Positions 1-7,456 of a stretch of 64,000 nucleotides of DNA are shown one piece after another (the stretch's first letter is position 1; each line of letters begins with the position of its first letter). The DNA is from Natronoglomus mannanivorans (GTDB lineage Archaea; Halobacteriota; Halobacteria; Halobacteriales; Natrialbaceae): assembly GCA_025517485.1 (NCBI GenBank), contig JAOPKB010000011.1, forward strand, positions 123,813 to 187,812, read 5' to 3'. Made by a program: the position numbers and the translations under genes. Under the pieces are notes generated by a model. That model was not told where the DNA came from. It worked only from the letters and a program-made list of their open reading frames with translations, and ran no database searches.

Positions 1-72
1 GGTCAGTGCGGGTGAAACGGACTCCACGGGATAGAACGACGGGCAGTGGTATCAAACCACACCCTACCTGTG

Positions 73-125
73 CAATCGGCAATCGGCTACGGACTACGGA
101 CTACAGACTATGGACTACGGACTAC
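73..125. repeat. Heptanucleotide tandem repeat at the end of the DUF5305 gene
   Basis: Two AATCGGC-like units are followed by about six units of GGACTAC (84-125; one reads AGACTAT, the first CGGCTAC), all in a 7-bp phase. The last unit contains the stop codon of the minus-strand gene that ends at 122. Seen directly; function unknown. Similar 7-bp phased sequence occurs in other gaps of this window. Confidence 0.75.
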
Positions 126-1288
126 AGTTGTTTCCAGGCATCTTCGTCGTCTGGATCCGGCAAGTCCTCCGCGGAGAGCGGTGCTTGCTGGGGAGCATCG
201 GAGTCGGAATCCGGATCGGCGTCTGCATCGAACCCCGCGCCCAGATCGGACCTCGGTTGTTGATTGTCCAGATCGATATCCGGCCAGGCCGTCTCCTCCC
301 AGAACCCGCGATTGCTGTAGTAGTAGACCACGTCGTCGCTGACGACCGCGAACAGGCCTCGCTGGCGGTCGTGGACGACCCGCTCGTGGGTGTCGATCGC
401 GACGTCGACGACGTCCTCGAGACTGTCGAGTGAGACGTGGTGGTCGCCGATCCACATCGGGATCGTCCCGTGGGAAATCCACTCCGCGTACCGGCGTTTG
501 TGGACTTCCTGACGCGCGGCCTCGACGTCGACCGGCGATCGCACGATCGTGAGCGTCGCCGCGCCGAAGGCGATCGTCGCCAACAACGCCAATCCGCCGA
601 CGAGGAACGGATTCGCGGACTCGGTCACTTCGATCTCGTCCGTCTGTGGATGTGACGTCGACGCCGAGAGCGACCCCTCGAGCGAGTACGCGCGCTCGGT
701 CAACTGGACTGGGGCCGAAATCGTCTGCGTGTCCGCCGCGGTTCCGATATCGTACTCGGCGTCGAGATCGAGGACGATGTCGATCGAGCCGACGCCGCCG
801 ACCTCCCGCTGGAGGTCGTGTTTGCGCTCGAGGAGCGCTTCCATATCGATCGACGCCTCGGAGGTCGCGACGCCGTCCTCGACGGTCGCGTCCGTATCGA
901 GTATCACGTCCGTCTCCTCCCAGAAGACCTCGCCGTTGCGCGTCGCCTCGTACCTGACGGTCAGTTCGTGGGACACCGCTGCGTCGTCGGTCGGTACGGA
1001 CGTCCGCGGCTCGACCGTGAGCACCGGTGTCGCGTTGAGAATGTAGACGGAACTGTCCTCGAGTACCGTCCCTTCCGTCCAGAGGCCATCCTGAGTGACG
1101 ACGGCGCTCGTGTGGAGATCTGTCGAGACGGTTTCCGAACCGACCTGCTGTGTCGTCGTCGAGGTGTCAGGGTTCGCGACGACCCAGCCCGTCGCCACGG
1201 TCGCGAGGACGCCGATCACGACCAGCGCGATCACCAGCGATCGACCGTACTTGGCGATCGTCAGATCGACTCGCGGGTTATCGATCAC
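122..1288 (-). CDS. DUF5305 family membrane protein
   Basis: A 388-residue protein with a GTG start. A hydrophobic segment at about residues 15-38 is followed by a beta-rich extracytoplasmic domain of roughly 185 residues, a second membrane segment near 228-250, and a cytoplasmic acidic tail rich in Asp, Ser and Pro. The pattern matches DUF5305, a family of unknown function that in haloarchaea is commonly found beside a SipW-like signal peptidase, as here (270 bp downstream of it, same strand). A role in processing or anchoring exported fibre-type proteins is inferred from context only. Confidence 0.75.
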   Translation of the reverse strand: MIDNPRVDLTIAKYGRSLVIALVVIGVLATVATGWVVANPDTSTTTQQVGSETVSTDLHTSAVVTQDGLWTEGTVLEDSSVYILNATPVLTVEPRTSVPTDDAAVSHELTVRYEATRNGEVFWEETDVILDTDATVEDGVATSEASIDMEALLERKHDLQREVGGVGSIDIVLDLDAEYDIGTAADTQTISAPVQLTERAYSLEGSLSASTSHPQTDEIEVTESANPFLVGGLALLATIAFGAATLTIVRSPVDVEAARQEVHKRRYAEWISHGTIPMWIGDHHVSLDSLEDVVDVAIDTHERVVHDRQRGLFAVVSDDVVYYYSNRGFWEETAWPDIDLDNQQPRSDLGAGFDADADPDSDSDAPQQAPLSAEDLPDPDDEDAWKQL

Positions 1289-1558
1289 GCGGGGGACACC
1301 CCTGTGCTCTCGGTCGCTCTCACTTTCGCGTTCGCACTCGCGTTCGCTCTCGCGGCCGACGCGCTATCGTATCCGGGTGACACGAGCCCCAACACTCGAG
1401 GTCGAATCGGAATAGAACGGTGACACACGCTCGGACCTCGAGCCCGCTGTGTCACCCTCGAGACAGGTCCGTCACCCGGAATCATCACGAGTTCGATCAG
1501 ACAGTCCAGTCGTATAATCATAGTGGTTCTATACAGTGTTCTGGTCGAGTAATCAGCC

Positions 1559-2728
1559 CTACCGCCACTTCTGGAGCTTTCGGCGGAGTCGCGTCGACGG
1601 TGCAACGTGTCCGCCGATCCGTCTGATTCGCAGGTCGTCAGTGCCGTACAGTCCGAGAAGTATCGCGACGACGACACCGACGACGACCGCGTTGACGGCG
1701 GCGATGGCGATCAGGGGGTGCAGTCCGTGCAGCCACACGAGCAGCGTCGGCGGAAGCACCATGATGTAGCGATACTCGCCGACGTGGCGCGTGTGCTGCC
1801 CGCTCGAGTCGGGGGCCGTCAGCGAGACCGTCGCCTCGGCGGTGTCGCGGCTCCCGACGGTCAGCCACTCTGGGTCGGTCGCGATGCCGGGACTCGAGGC
1901 CTCGAAGACGACGACGGTCGGCAGGTAGCCCGCGTTGTCGATCGTCCGCGTCAACTCACCCGTTTCGCCGGGTGCGAGCACCTGCGGATCGTCAGTCGGG
2001 TCGTCGGTGCTCACGAGTTCGTAGGCCGTGACTCCCGACGGGAGTACCATCGCGGCGGTCGCGAGCGAGACGAGGACGAACAGGACGACCGCGATCGCGG
2101 CCCAGATCGCGAGCACGTTCTCGCGGCTGGTCGACCGCGTGGCCTGTCGCTGTTCGACGCCGGTCCGGTCGAAGAGCACGCCCAGTCCGAGGAGCGCGAC
2201 GCCCATCGCGACGAGGATCGCGCCGGCATCGGACCCGTCGGTGGGTTCTGATCCACCCAGCGGGGCGGTGACGGTATCGAAGACACCGCCGACGACGCTG
2301 TGGATTCCCATTACCGCCGTCCCGAGGTGGGGGATCGTCACTACGTGGCCGTTGATCTGGAGGGCGGTCGCGACGATCTGCCCGTCAGTCACCAGCGGCT
2401 CGCCGCCGTCTTGATCGGTAAACGGGTTCGCGTCGCCGGCCGTGACGTAGCCGTCGGCGGTCACGTCGACGATCCGGTGAGTCGTCAGCCCGCCGTCGTG
2501 GAGTTCCGTCGCCTCGAAGACGACGACGTCGCCCGTGTCGGGCGAGCCGGTGACGGCGCTCGGAATCGCGACGAACCCGTCTCCCGCGTCGATCGTCGGC
2601 TCCATACTCCCGGTCGTGACGTAGCCCAGTAAGATCGGCTGGCCGAGCAGTTGGCCGAGAACGAGCGCGATGACGACGATCGCGACGACGACCGTGAACG
2701 TCCGCTCGAGGATGGCTCGAGCCGTCAT
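1559..2728 (-). CDS. Archaeal SipW-like signal peptidase I (family S26B)
   Basis: A 389-residue membrane protease. The N-terminal segment (residues 10-36) is followed by the catalytic box TTGSMEPT with Ser41. The THRIVD box supplies His84 in place of the bacterial Lys, and the AGDANPF box supplies Asp99; this Ser/His/Asp arrangement is typical of archaeal and ER-type enzymes, including SipW. It is longer than a minimal signal peptidase: after a second membrane segment and another at about 205-230 comes a beta-rich outer domain, then a final membrane segment near 345-370. It lies between the CARDB and DUF5305 genes on one strand and is the likely processing enzyme for the exported proteins nearby (inference). 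Confidence 0.9.
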   Translation of the reverse strand: MTARAILERTFTVVVAIVVIALVLGQLLGQPILLGYVTTGSMEPTIDAGDGFVAIPSAVTGSPDTGDVVVFEATELHDGGLTTHRIVDVTADGYVTAGDANPFTDQDGGEPLVTDGQIVATALQINGHVVTIPHLGTAVMGIHSVVGGVFDTVTAPLGGSEPTDGSDAGAILVAMGVALLGLGVLFDRTGVEQRQATRSTSRENVLAIWAAIAVVLFVLVSLATAAMVLPSGVTAYELVSTDDPTDDPQVLAPGETGELTRTIDNAGYLPTVVVFEASSPGIATDPEWLTVGSRDTAEATVSLTAPDSSGQHTRHVGEYRYIMVLPPTLLVWLHGLHPLIAIAAVNAVVVGVVVAILLGLYGTDDLRIRRIGGHVAPSTRLRRKLQKWR

Positions 2729-2990
2729 TCGTGCGTCGGCCGCGTGCGTGTAAGCGTATCCATGCGTAGTGCGGTGGTACTCTCGGTCGGTTCAGTCCGA
2801 ATCCGGGTTCGAGTCCCGCAGTGACGGACCCCCCGATCCATCTCCCCCGTTCGGAACGTTTCGTACACCTGTCGTGTTTGGATTGGTTGTAAAGATTCTG
2901 GCCGATTGGGGCTCAAACGGAGTCCGAGTTCGAACGCAAAAGAGCGAGCGATCGCGCGTCGCGAGTATCCGATGGGCCCGAACTCGGCGG

Positions 2991-4145
2991 TCACGGGTCG
3001 CCCTCGTCCGAATACCAGACGGGCCACAGGTCCCGGCGACGGTTCACGGCCGTGATGAGCAAGAACGCGCCGACCGCCAGCGGCGGGGCGACCGCCGCCG
3101 TCGTCGGGGTCACGAGGTTTCTGACGTCGGCGGTGTAGGAACGGGGTTCTGTGACGGTCACCGTTCCCGCGTCGGCCCCGCTCACCGAGACGTCGTACGT
3201 CCCCGGCTCGTCGAACCGCCACTCGAAGGACACCGTCGCGGACTCGTTGGGTGCGAGTTCGACCTGTCTGGTGTCGACGACGTACTCGCCGACCGCGAGT
3301 TCGGCCGTCGTCGTCCCCGACGCGTTCCCGCGGTTTTCGACGGTCGCGGAGACGACGGCCGACTCGCCGGGTCTGAGAGTGTCGGCCTCGAGTGTCGCGT
3401 TAGGGACAGCGAAGTCCGGCGCGGGTTTGGCGGGTTTGCGGACGGTGACGGTCTGAGACGGGTTGTCGTCGACGCCGACTTCGAACGTGCCCGTCTGTGT
3501 CATCGTCCGCTCGAAGGTGACGGTCCGGGATTTGTCGGGGGAGACGACGACTCGCTGCTGGTCGACGACGACGCCGTCGACGAGCAATTCGGCCGTATGG
3601 AGCCCCGTCGCGTCGCCTCGGTTCTCGTAGGTCGCGGTGACCGTGAGGTTCTCGCCTGCCTCGAGGTCTGGTTGGGTGATGGTGACGCCCTCGAGGGCGA
3701 TATCTGAAGAGCGGTGATCCTCGCCGGCGAGTCGGGCATGGACCGTGAACGTCTCCGTACCGGATACTGCGGCGTGAGTATCGACCGCGACGCCGATATG
3801 GACCGTTTCGTCGGTTGCGAGATTGAGGGGGTTCGATTCGTCAATTTCTGCGTTCGGATCGCCGTTCTCGTAGAAAGTGACGCCACTGATATCGTGCGAG
3901 AGCCAGACCCCCTCGAGTCTGTCGTCGGTGGCGGTGATCGTGAAGACGTCGTCAGTAGTCGTGACCGCACGGTCGTTGAGTTTCGCGAAGTCGAGCTCGA
4001 GTTCGCCATTTTCGGTGGTGGCGTAGGGGGAGGTGGACTCGAGGGAGACAGGTCCGGTGGTGTCATCCTGAAGCGTCACCGCCGCAGTTGGGACTGCAAG
4101 GAAGAGGGCGAGTACCGCGATTCCCACGAGGAGTTGGGTGTTCAT
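2991..4145 (-). CDS. DUF1102-like and CARDB-repeat exported membrane-anchored protein
   Basis: A 384-residue protein. It has an N-terminal signal segment (residues 4-24), then a region of about 130 residues that resembles DUF1102 (start with a Gly-Pro-Val strand, NGELELDF, then TTDDVFTITA). Two CARDB-type adhesion repeats follow (about residues 150-235 and 245-325), each with the CARDB pattern of ENRG(N/D)A then an elected-strand pair. A C-terminal membrane segment lies near 345-367, followed by a short charged tail. It probably sits on the outer face of the membrane. The same-strand order DUF1102, this gene, signal peptidase, DUF5305 suggests a shared function. Confidence 0.75.
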   Translation of the reverse strand: MNTQLLVGIAVLALFLAVPTAAVTLQDDTTGPVSLESTSPYATTENGELELDFAKLNDRAVTTTDDVFTITATDDRLEGVWLSHDISGVTFYENGDPNAEIDESNPLNLATDETVHIGVAVDTHAAVSGTETFTVHARLAGEDHRSSDIALEGVTITQPDLEAGENLTVTATYENRGDATGLHTAELLVDGVVVDQQRVVVSPDKSRTVTFERTMTQTGTFEVGVDDNPSQTVTVRKPAKPAPDFAVPNATLEADTLRPGESAVVSATVENRGNASGTTTAELAVGEYVVDTRQVELAPNESATVSFEWRFDEPGTYDVSVSGADAGTVTVTEPRSYTADVRNLVTPTTAAVAPPLAVGAFLLITAVNRRRDLWPVWYSDEGDP

Positions 4146-4456
4146 GCTGTCGAAGAGGGTTCAATCCACGACGGGATCAAGGATGATGAATATCAGTTGT
4201 AGTCAATCCGGGCCTATGCGTCCTTGGCCTTAATACATATCTGGACCGCCACGAGTTTGTTGAGGAATGGATAGCCGAGTTCTCCTTCAGTTGTGCAGTA
4301 CTATTCTGAGAGATTATATAATATCTCTTAAATAGAGTCGCCCAACCACTGCGATATGAAAGGAAGATATTATTTCCGCCATAAACCATATATTCTAAAT
4401 TAATATTGTTCAATTTTCGTATAATTTGATATGTTGAAATAATAGAGTGTCGAGAA
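4146..4456. promoter_or_regulatory. AT-rich intergenic region upstream of the CARDB gene
   Basis: A 311-bp gap without a plausible gene. The part from about 4235 to 4450 is far richer in A and T than the rest of the window, with several TATA-like runs (for example ATTATATAATAT near 4312-4324 and ATATTCTAAATTAATATT near 4388-4405). It lies between two minus-strand genes, so it may hold the terminator of the DUF1102 gene and the promoter of the CARDB/signal-peptidase/DUF5305 run. This role is inferred; no single start site can be chosen. Confidence 0.5.
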
Positions 4457-4972
4457 TTAGTTCGAGTCAGAGGCTTCGATGACGATGTTTTCGGGAATCT
4501 CTGGGGAACCTCCAGAAGAGTGCTTTCCAACTAATCCAAACACGACATTGAAGACAACTTCGCCTCCATCACCAGCAAGGTTATCCTTAGAACCAGTCTC
4601 TACTTCGAATTGGAGTCCACCATCATTTGTTGGAGCCGCTATCAAACTGCTCCCACCAAAACCATCACGAATATCGATATCCACATCGTCAGTCTCAGAC
4701 TCTCTATTATTCGTGATAGTGAGGGCGCTACTGAACGTCGTAACCGCGTTAAGATTGAGGTCGTTTTCGAGATCGAATTCAATGGTATCGCTCCCACCAT
4801 CTAAGTCCCCAGTAAGTGAAATTCCGATCAATGCATCAGAATCACCAGTGGTATCGACCGAGATAGTCCGCTGTGCCTCAACACTACTAAACGCGCCCGT
4901 ACCGAGCGCGGCTCCGCCACCTGCGACGACTGTTCCGAGTCCGAGCAACACGTTGCGTCTATTCATTTTCAT
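4457..4972 (-). CDS. DUF1102-type exported protein, candidate TasA/CalY-like fibre subunit
   Basis: A 171-residue protein with an N-terminal RR-containing signal (MNRRNVLLGLG), a hydrophobic Gly/Ala-rich core, and a processing region GTGAFSSVEAQRT. The mature part is beta-rich and opens with a TISVDTTGDSDALIGI stretch, the pattern of haloarchaeal DUF1102 proteins. The GTxAFSxxxA motif resembles SipW-dependent signals, and a SipW-like peptidase is encoded 1.7 kb downstream on the same strand. GC content is lower than in neighbouring genes. DUF1102 membership is fairly clear; a TasA/CalY-like fibre role is inference. An alternative start lies two codons in. Confidence 0.75.
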   Translation of the reverse strand: MKMNRRNVLLGLGTVVAGGGAALGTGAFSSVEAQRTISVDTTGDSDALIGISLTGDLDGGSDTIEFDLENDLNLNAVTTFSSALTITNNRESETDDVDIDIRDGFGGSSLIAAPTNDGGLQFEVETGSKDNLAGDGGEVVFNVVFGLVGKHSSGGSPEIPENIVIEASDSN

Positions 4973-5468
4973 TGTTGGAATCTCCGTTCGACCCGAACCG
5001 GCGATCGTAGCCGTCGATTACCGGCGCGGTTCTTACTCCATACCAAGCTACCCCACCCCCTTTGTATTAGCCTGCCAGAACACCCGAACGGTCGGCGATA
5101 CGCCCGTTCAAGGCGGGGCTGAAACACCGTTCCGTCTACCGATTCCGAGAATTTCACGAAATCGTGTTACACACTCTCTGTGTCACGATCGGAATGGCCT
5201 TTCGTCTCGAGCGACGCGGGGCGCAACTGGATCATGAGCGACCCCGAGTGAGTCGTGAGGATCAACTCGAAACGAGATGAGACGAATCGTGATCGTGCAT
5301 GGGAGACGAGCGCCTATCGCCACATCCCATCGGAGAGATACCTCGAGTGAAAGCCAGTCGGAACACATTCGAGAGACACTCGCCTAGGCCTCGAAACGAC
5401 TCGAGTCCGCACTCGCATACGAGTCAACAACCGCTCGTGGCTCTACAACTGAACCGACACCCCCGCTC
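4973..5468. other. 496-bp intergenic region, no supported gene
   Basis: This gap separates two minus-strand genes: the start of the DUF1102 gene (4972) and the 3' end of the bactofilin-like gene (5469). Short open frames here have no signal peptide, acidic bias or recognisable motif, so I treat them as chance. It must contain the DUF1102 promoter, but no TATA box stands out within 45 nt of the start. Confidence 0.5.
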
Positions 5469-6413
5469 TCAACACGTCCCCTGTCCAGCGATCACGTGCC
5501 CCGTCACGACCGCGTTGTTTCCGATGCAGACGGTCCCATTGTGCGCGATTACGTCGCCACGGACTTCTCCGTTGTTGGAGATCTCGATGTTGCCATTGTA
5601 GCTGATGACGTCACCGTTGACGATCCCGTTGTTCGTTAGGATGATGTCCCCCTCTGCAGTGATTCCACCACCGATATTCCCGTTGTTGTTGATCGTGACC
5701 GTCCCGCCGCTTTCGATTCCCCCGCCGACGTTCCCGTTGTTGCTGACCGTCGTATCCCCACCCGAGGAGATGTTGCCGCTGACCGACGCCCCGTTGTCGA
5801 GGGTAACCGACCCACCGCCGCTGACGTCCCCATTCACGTCGTTCCCGTTCTCGACCGTCACGTTCCCGGTCGTTTCGACGTTTCCGGGTTCGTCCTCGAT
5901 GACCGTGATATCTTCGTCGGTCGGCGGTTCCCCGCACGAAATCGGAACGGGCGTCCCCGTCGAGCGGACCGCGTCCACCGTGACGCCGCTCCCCGTCGCC
6001 TGCATCGCGATCTCGAGAATGTACGATCCGTCGGCGATCCCGCCCTCCGTCACACACTGTACCAGCAGCGAAATGTCGCCAGTTCCGTCCGCGACGGGGA
6101 AAGCCTCGAGTGCCGTCGGCGGCGCTGTCGATCCCTGTCCGTCGACGATACCCACGAGCGTTGCACTGACTGTGTTTTCGGACAGCGATTCACTCGCCAT
6201 GCGAAGATCGTATACTGTGGCAGCGTCGGCTGCATTGGAAAGGCTCGCGGTACTAGACCGGTCGGTGATTTCCAGAAATGCACTGTCGTCGGTCGCAGTC
6301 TGTACTGCCACTCCTCGATCCGCCTCGATCTGACTGAAACCGACAGTGGGGCCGATCAGCAACACCGCTCCAACGAGGATGCACACGACGGCCAGTTTGA
6401 TGATGGGTGCCAT
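5469..6413 (-). CDS. Exported bactofilin-like beta-helix protein (short paralogue)
   Basis: A 314-residue protein starting at MAPIIKLA; an upstream extension in the same frame has non-haloarchaeal composition and was rejected. A hydrophobic signal ends in GPTVGFSQIEADRGV. A beta-rich domain of about 150 residues with a Cys pair follows. Residues from about 188 hold seven tandem 18-residue coils (pattern G-N-hydrophobic-x-hydrophobic-x-N-N-G-x-V-x-G-D-V), ending in GQGTC. Such coils build the right-handed beta-helix of bactofilins, which are normally cytoplasmic, whereas this one is exported. It is paralogous to the divergent gene at 7457-9106 (shared GPTxGFSxIxADRGV). Likely surface scaffold (inference). 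Confidence 0.8.
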   Translation of the reverse strand: MAPIIKLAVVCILVGAVLLIGPTVGFSQIEADRGVAVQTATDDSAFLEITDRSSTASLSNAADAATVYDLRMASESLSENTVSATLVGIVDGQGSTAPPTALEAFPVADGTGDISLLVQCVTEGGIADGSYILEIAMQATGSGVTVDAVRSTGTPVPISCGEPPTDEDITVIEDEPGNVETTGNVTVENGNDVNGDVSGGGSVTLDNGASVSGNISSGGDTTVSNNGNVGGGIESGGTVTINNNGNIGGGITAEGDIILTNNGIVNGDVISYNGNIEISNNGEVRGDVIAHNGTVCIGNNAVVTGHVIAGQGTC

Positions 6414-6880
6414 ATCGGTCGTTGCAGTGTGTTCAGCTCGCAGGACGCACGTCTCGAGCGGTTCAGTCGTATGACCAGTGGTACACGCGTGTGATCGAAT
6501 ACACGACCCTACTCGATGGACGGATATCGACAATCGAGTTCCGTCGAGAGGAGACATAGACGAGGGACCGACCGCGCTCGAGGTCGATCCGGTCAACGTC
6601 TGCGAGTCTGGTAATTCATATGCAGTAGAGCGTATTTATAGGCGACTGTTCTACTCACCAGCACCGAAGAAATTTGTAAAATTTTATCGTCGATATTTTC
6701 GCAAGTTTCGGTATTATTTCGACGGTGAGAGGTGAATGGAACTATCGAGTCTACAGCCCACTAGCGACGCGGAAATCCCCTTTGGAGTGACTACTGCTCT
6801 CGGTATGTGGTGTGCTCACAGAATGGCAACAAGTGTTATATATCAATAATACGTTTAATCAGAACGATCAGGGGGGATCG
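6414..6880. promoter_or_regulatory. Divergent promoter region between bactofilin-like genes
   Basis: A 467-bp divergent gap. An AT-rich block lies at about 6615-6725, with a TTTATA box near 6634-6639. A second TATA-like box, TTATATAT, sits at 6836-6843, 38-45 nt before the ATG of the regulator gene, so it probably drives the regulator and long bactofilin-like gene. Control of both divergent units by that regulator is plausible but not shown. Confidence 0.55.
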
Positions 6881-7453
6881 ATGGCACTGACTGAAGAAGC
6901 GCACGCTGCTCGAGACGGACCTGCCGAGAAGAGAACCGGGTCCGAGCAGGGCGAAATTTTCGACCTGTTGAGCAACCATCGCCGTCGATACGCCATTCAC
7001 TACTGCAAGCGCGAGGACGAACCCGTCACCCTGGGCGACCTCGCCGAACACGTTGCTGCCTGGGAGTTAGACAAAGAGGTGGAGACGATTACCTCCGCAG
7101 AGCGAAAGCGGGTATACACCTCGCTCCAGCAAACGCACCTGCCGACGCTCGAACGCGCGGAGATGATCGAGTTCGACGACCGGACGATCGAGTTGACCGA
7201 GAACGCGAAGAACCTCGAGGTATACCTCGACGTCGTTCCCGGTGACTCGATCCCGTGGGGGGTCTATTATTTGGGACTGTCGGCGCTCGGACTGCTCGTC
7301 ATGGCCGGCGTCTGGCTCGAGATCGTTCCGACCGAGACCGTGCCTGCACTCGGCTGGGCGACGCTCGTGGTTCTTGGGGTCGCTGTGTCGGCGATTGTGC
7401 ACGTGGTCTCGAGTCGACGGATGCGGCTTGGGAAGGTCGAACGGCCACCGTAA
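6881..7453 (+). CDS. Membrane-anchored winged-helix regulator (DUF7344-type)
   Basis: A 190-residue protein. Residues 25-115 form a DUF7344-type winged helix (IFDLLSNHRRRYAIHYC, then LGDLAEHVAAWE, then VYTSLQQTHLPTLERA), the same family as the soluble protein at 56479-56859. Two membrane segments near 126-148 and 155-175 follow, so the DNA-binding part faces the cytoplasm at the membrane. The start at ATG 6881 was preferred because it follows a G-rich run, and the upstream extension lacks support. The bactofilin-like gene begins 3 nt after its stop, so the two are almost certainly cotranscribed. Confidence 0.8.
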   Translation: MALTEEAHAARDGPAEKRTGSEQGEIFDLLSNHRRRYAIHYCKREDEPVTLGDLAEHVAAWELDKEVETITSAERKRVYTSLQQTHLPTLERAEMIEFDDRTIELTENAKNLEVYLDVVPGDSIPWGVYYLGLSALGLLVMAGVWLEIVPTETVPALGWATLVVLGVAVSAIVHVVSSRRMRLGKVERPP

Positions 7454-7456
7454 GCC

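Noticed and set aside
1285..1677. Gene between DUF5305 and the signal peptidase
   Set aside because: Ser/Arg-rich composition, overlaps the peptidase gene and shows no motif.
2803..2818. tRNA T-arm-like CCGGGTTCGAGTCCCG
   Set aside because: Only a 4-bp stem forms, and no acceptor, D or anticodon arm can be built around it.
6414..6596. Upstream extension of the short bactofilin-like gene to 6596
   Set aside because: The added 61 residues are basic, and the signal peptide begins at MAPIIKLA.
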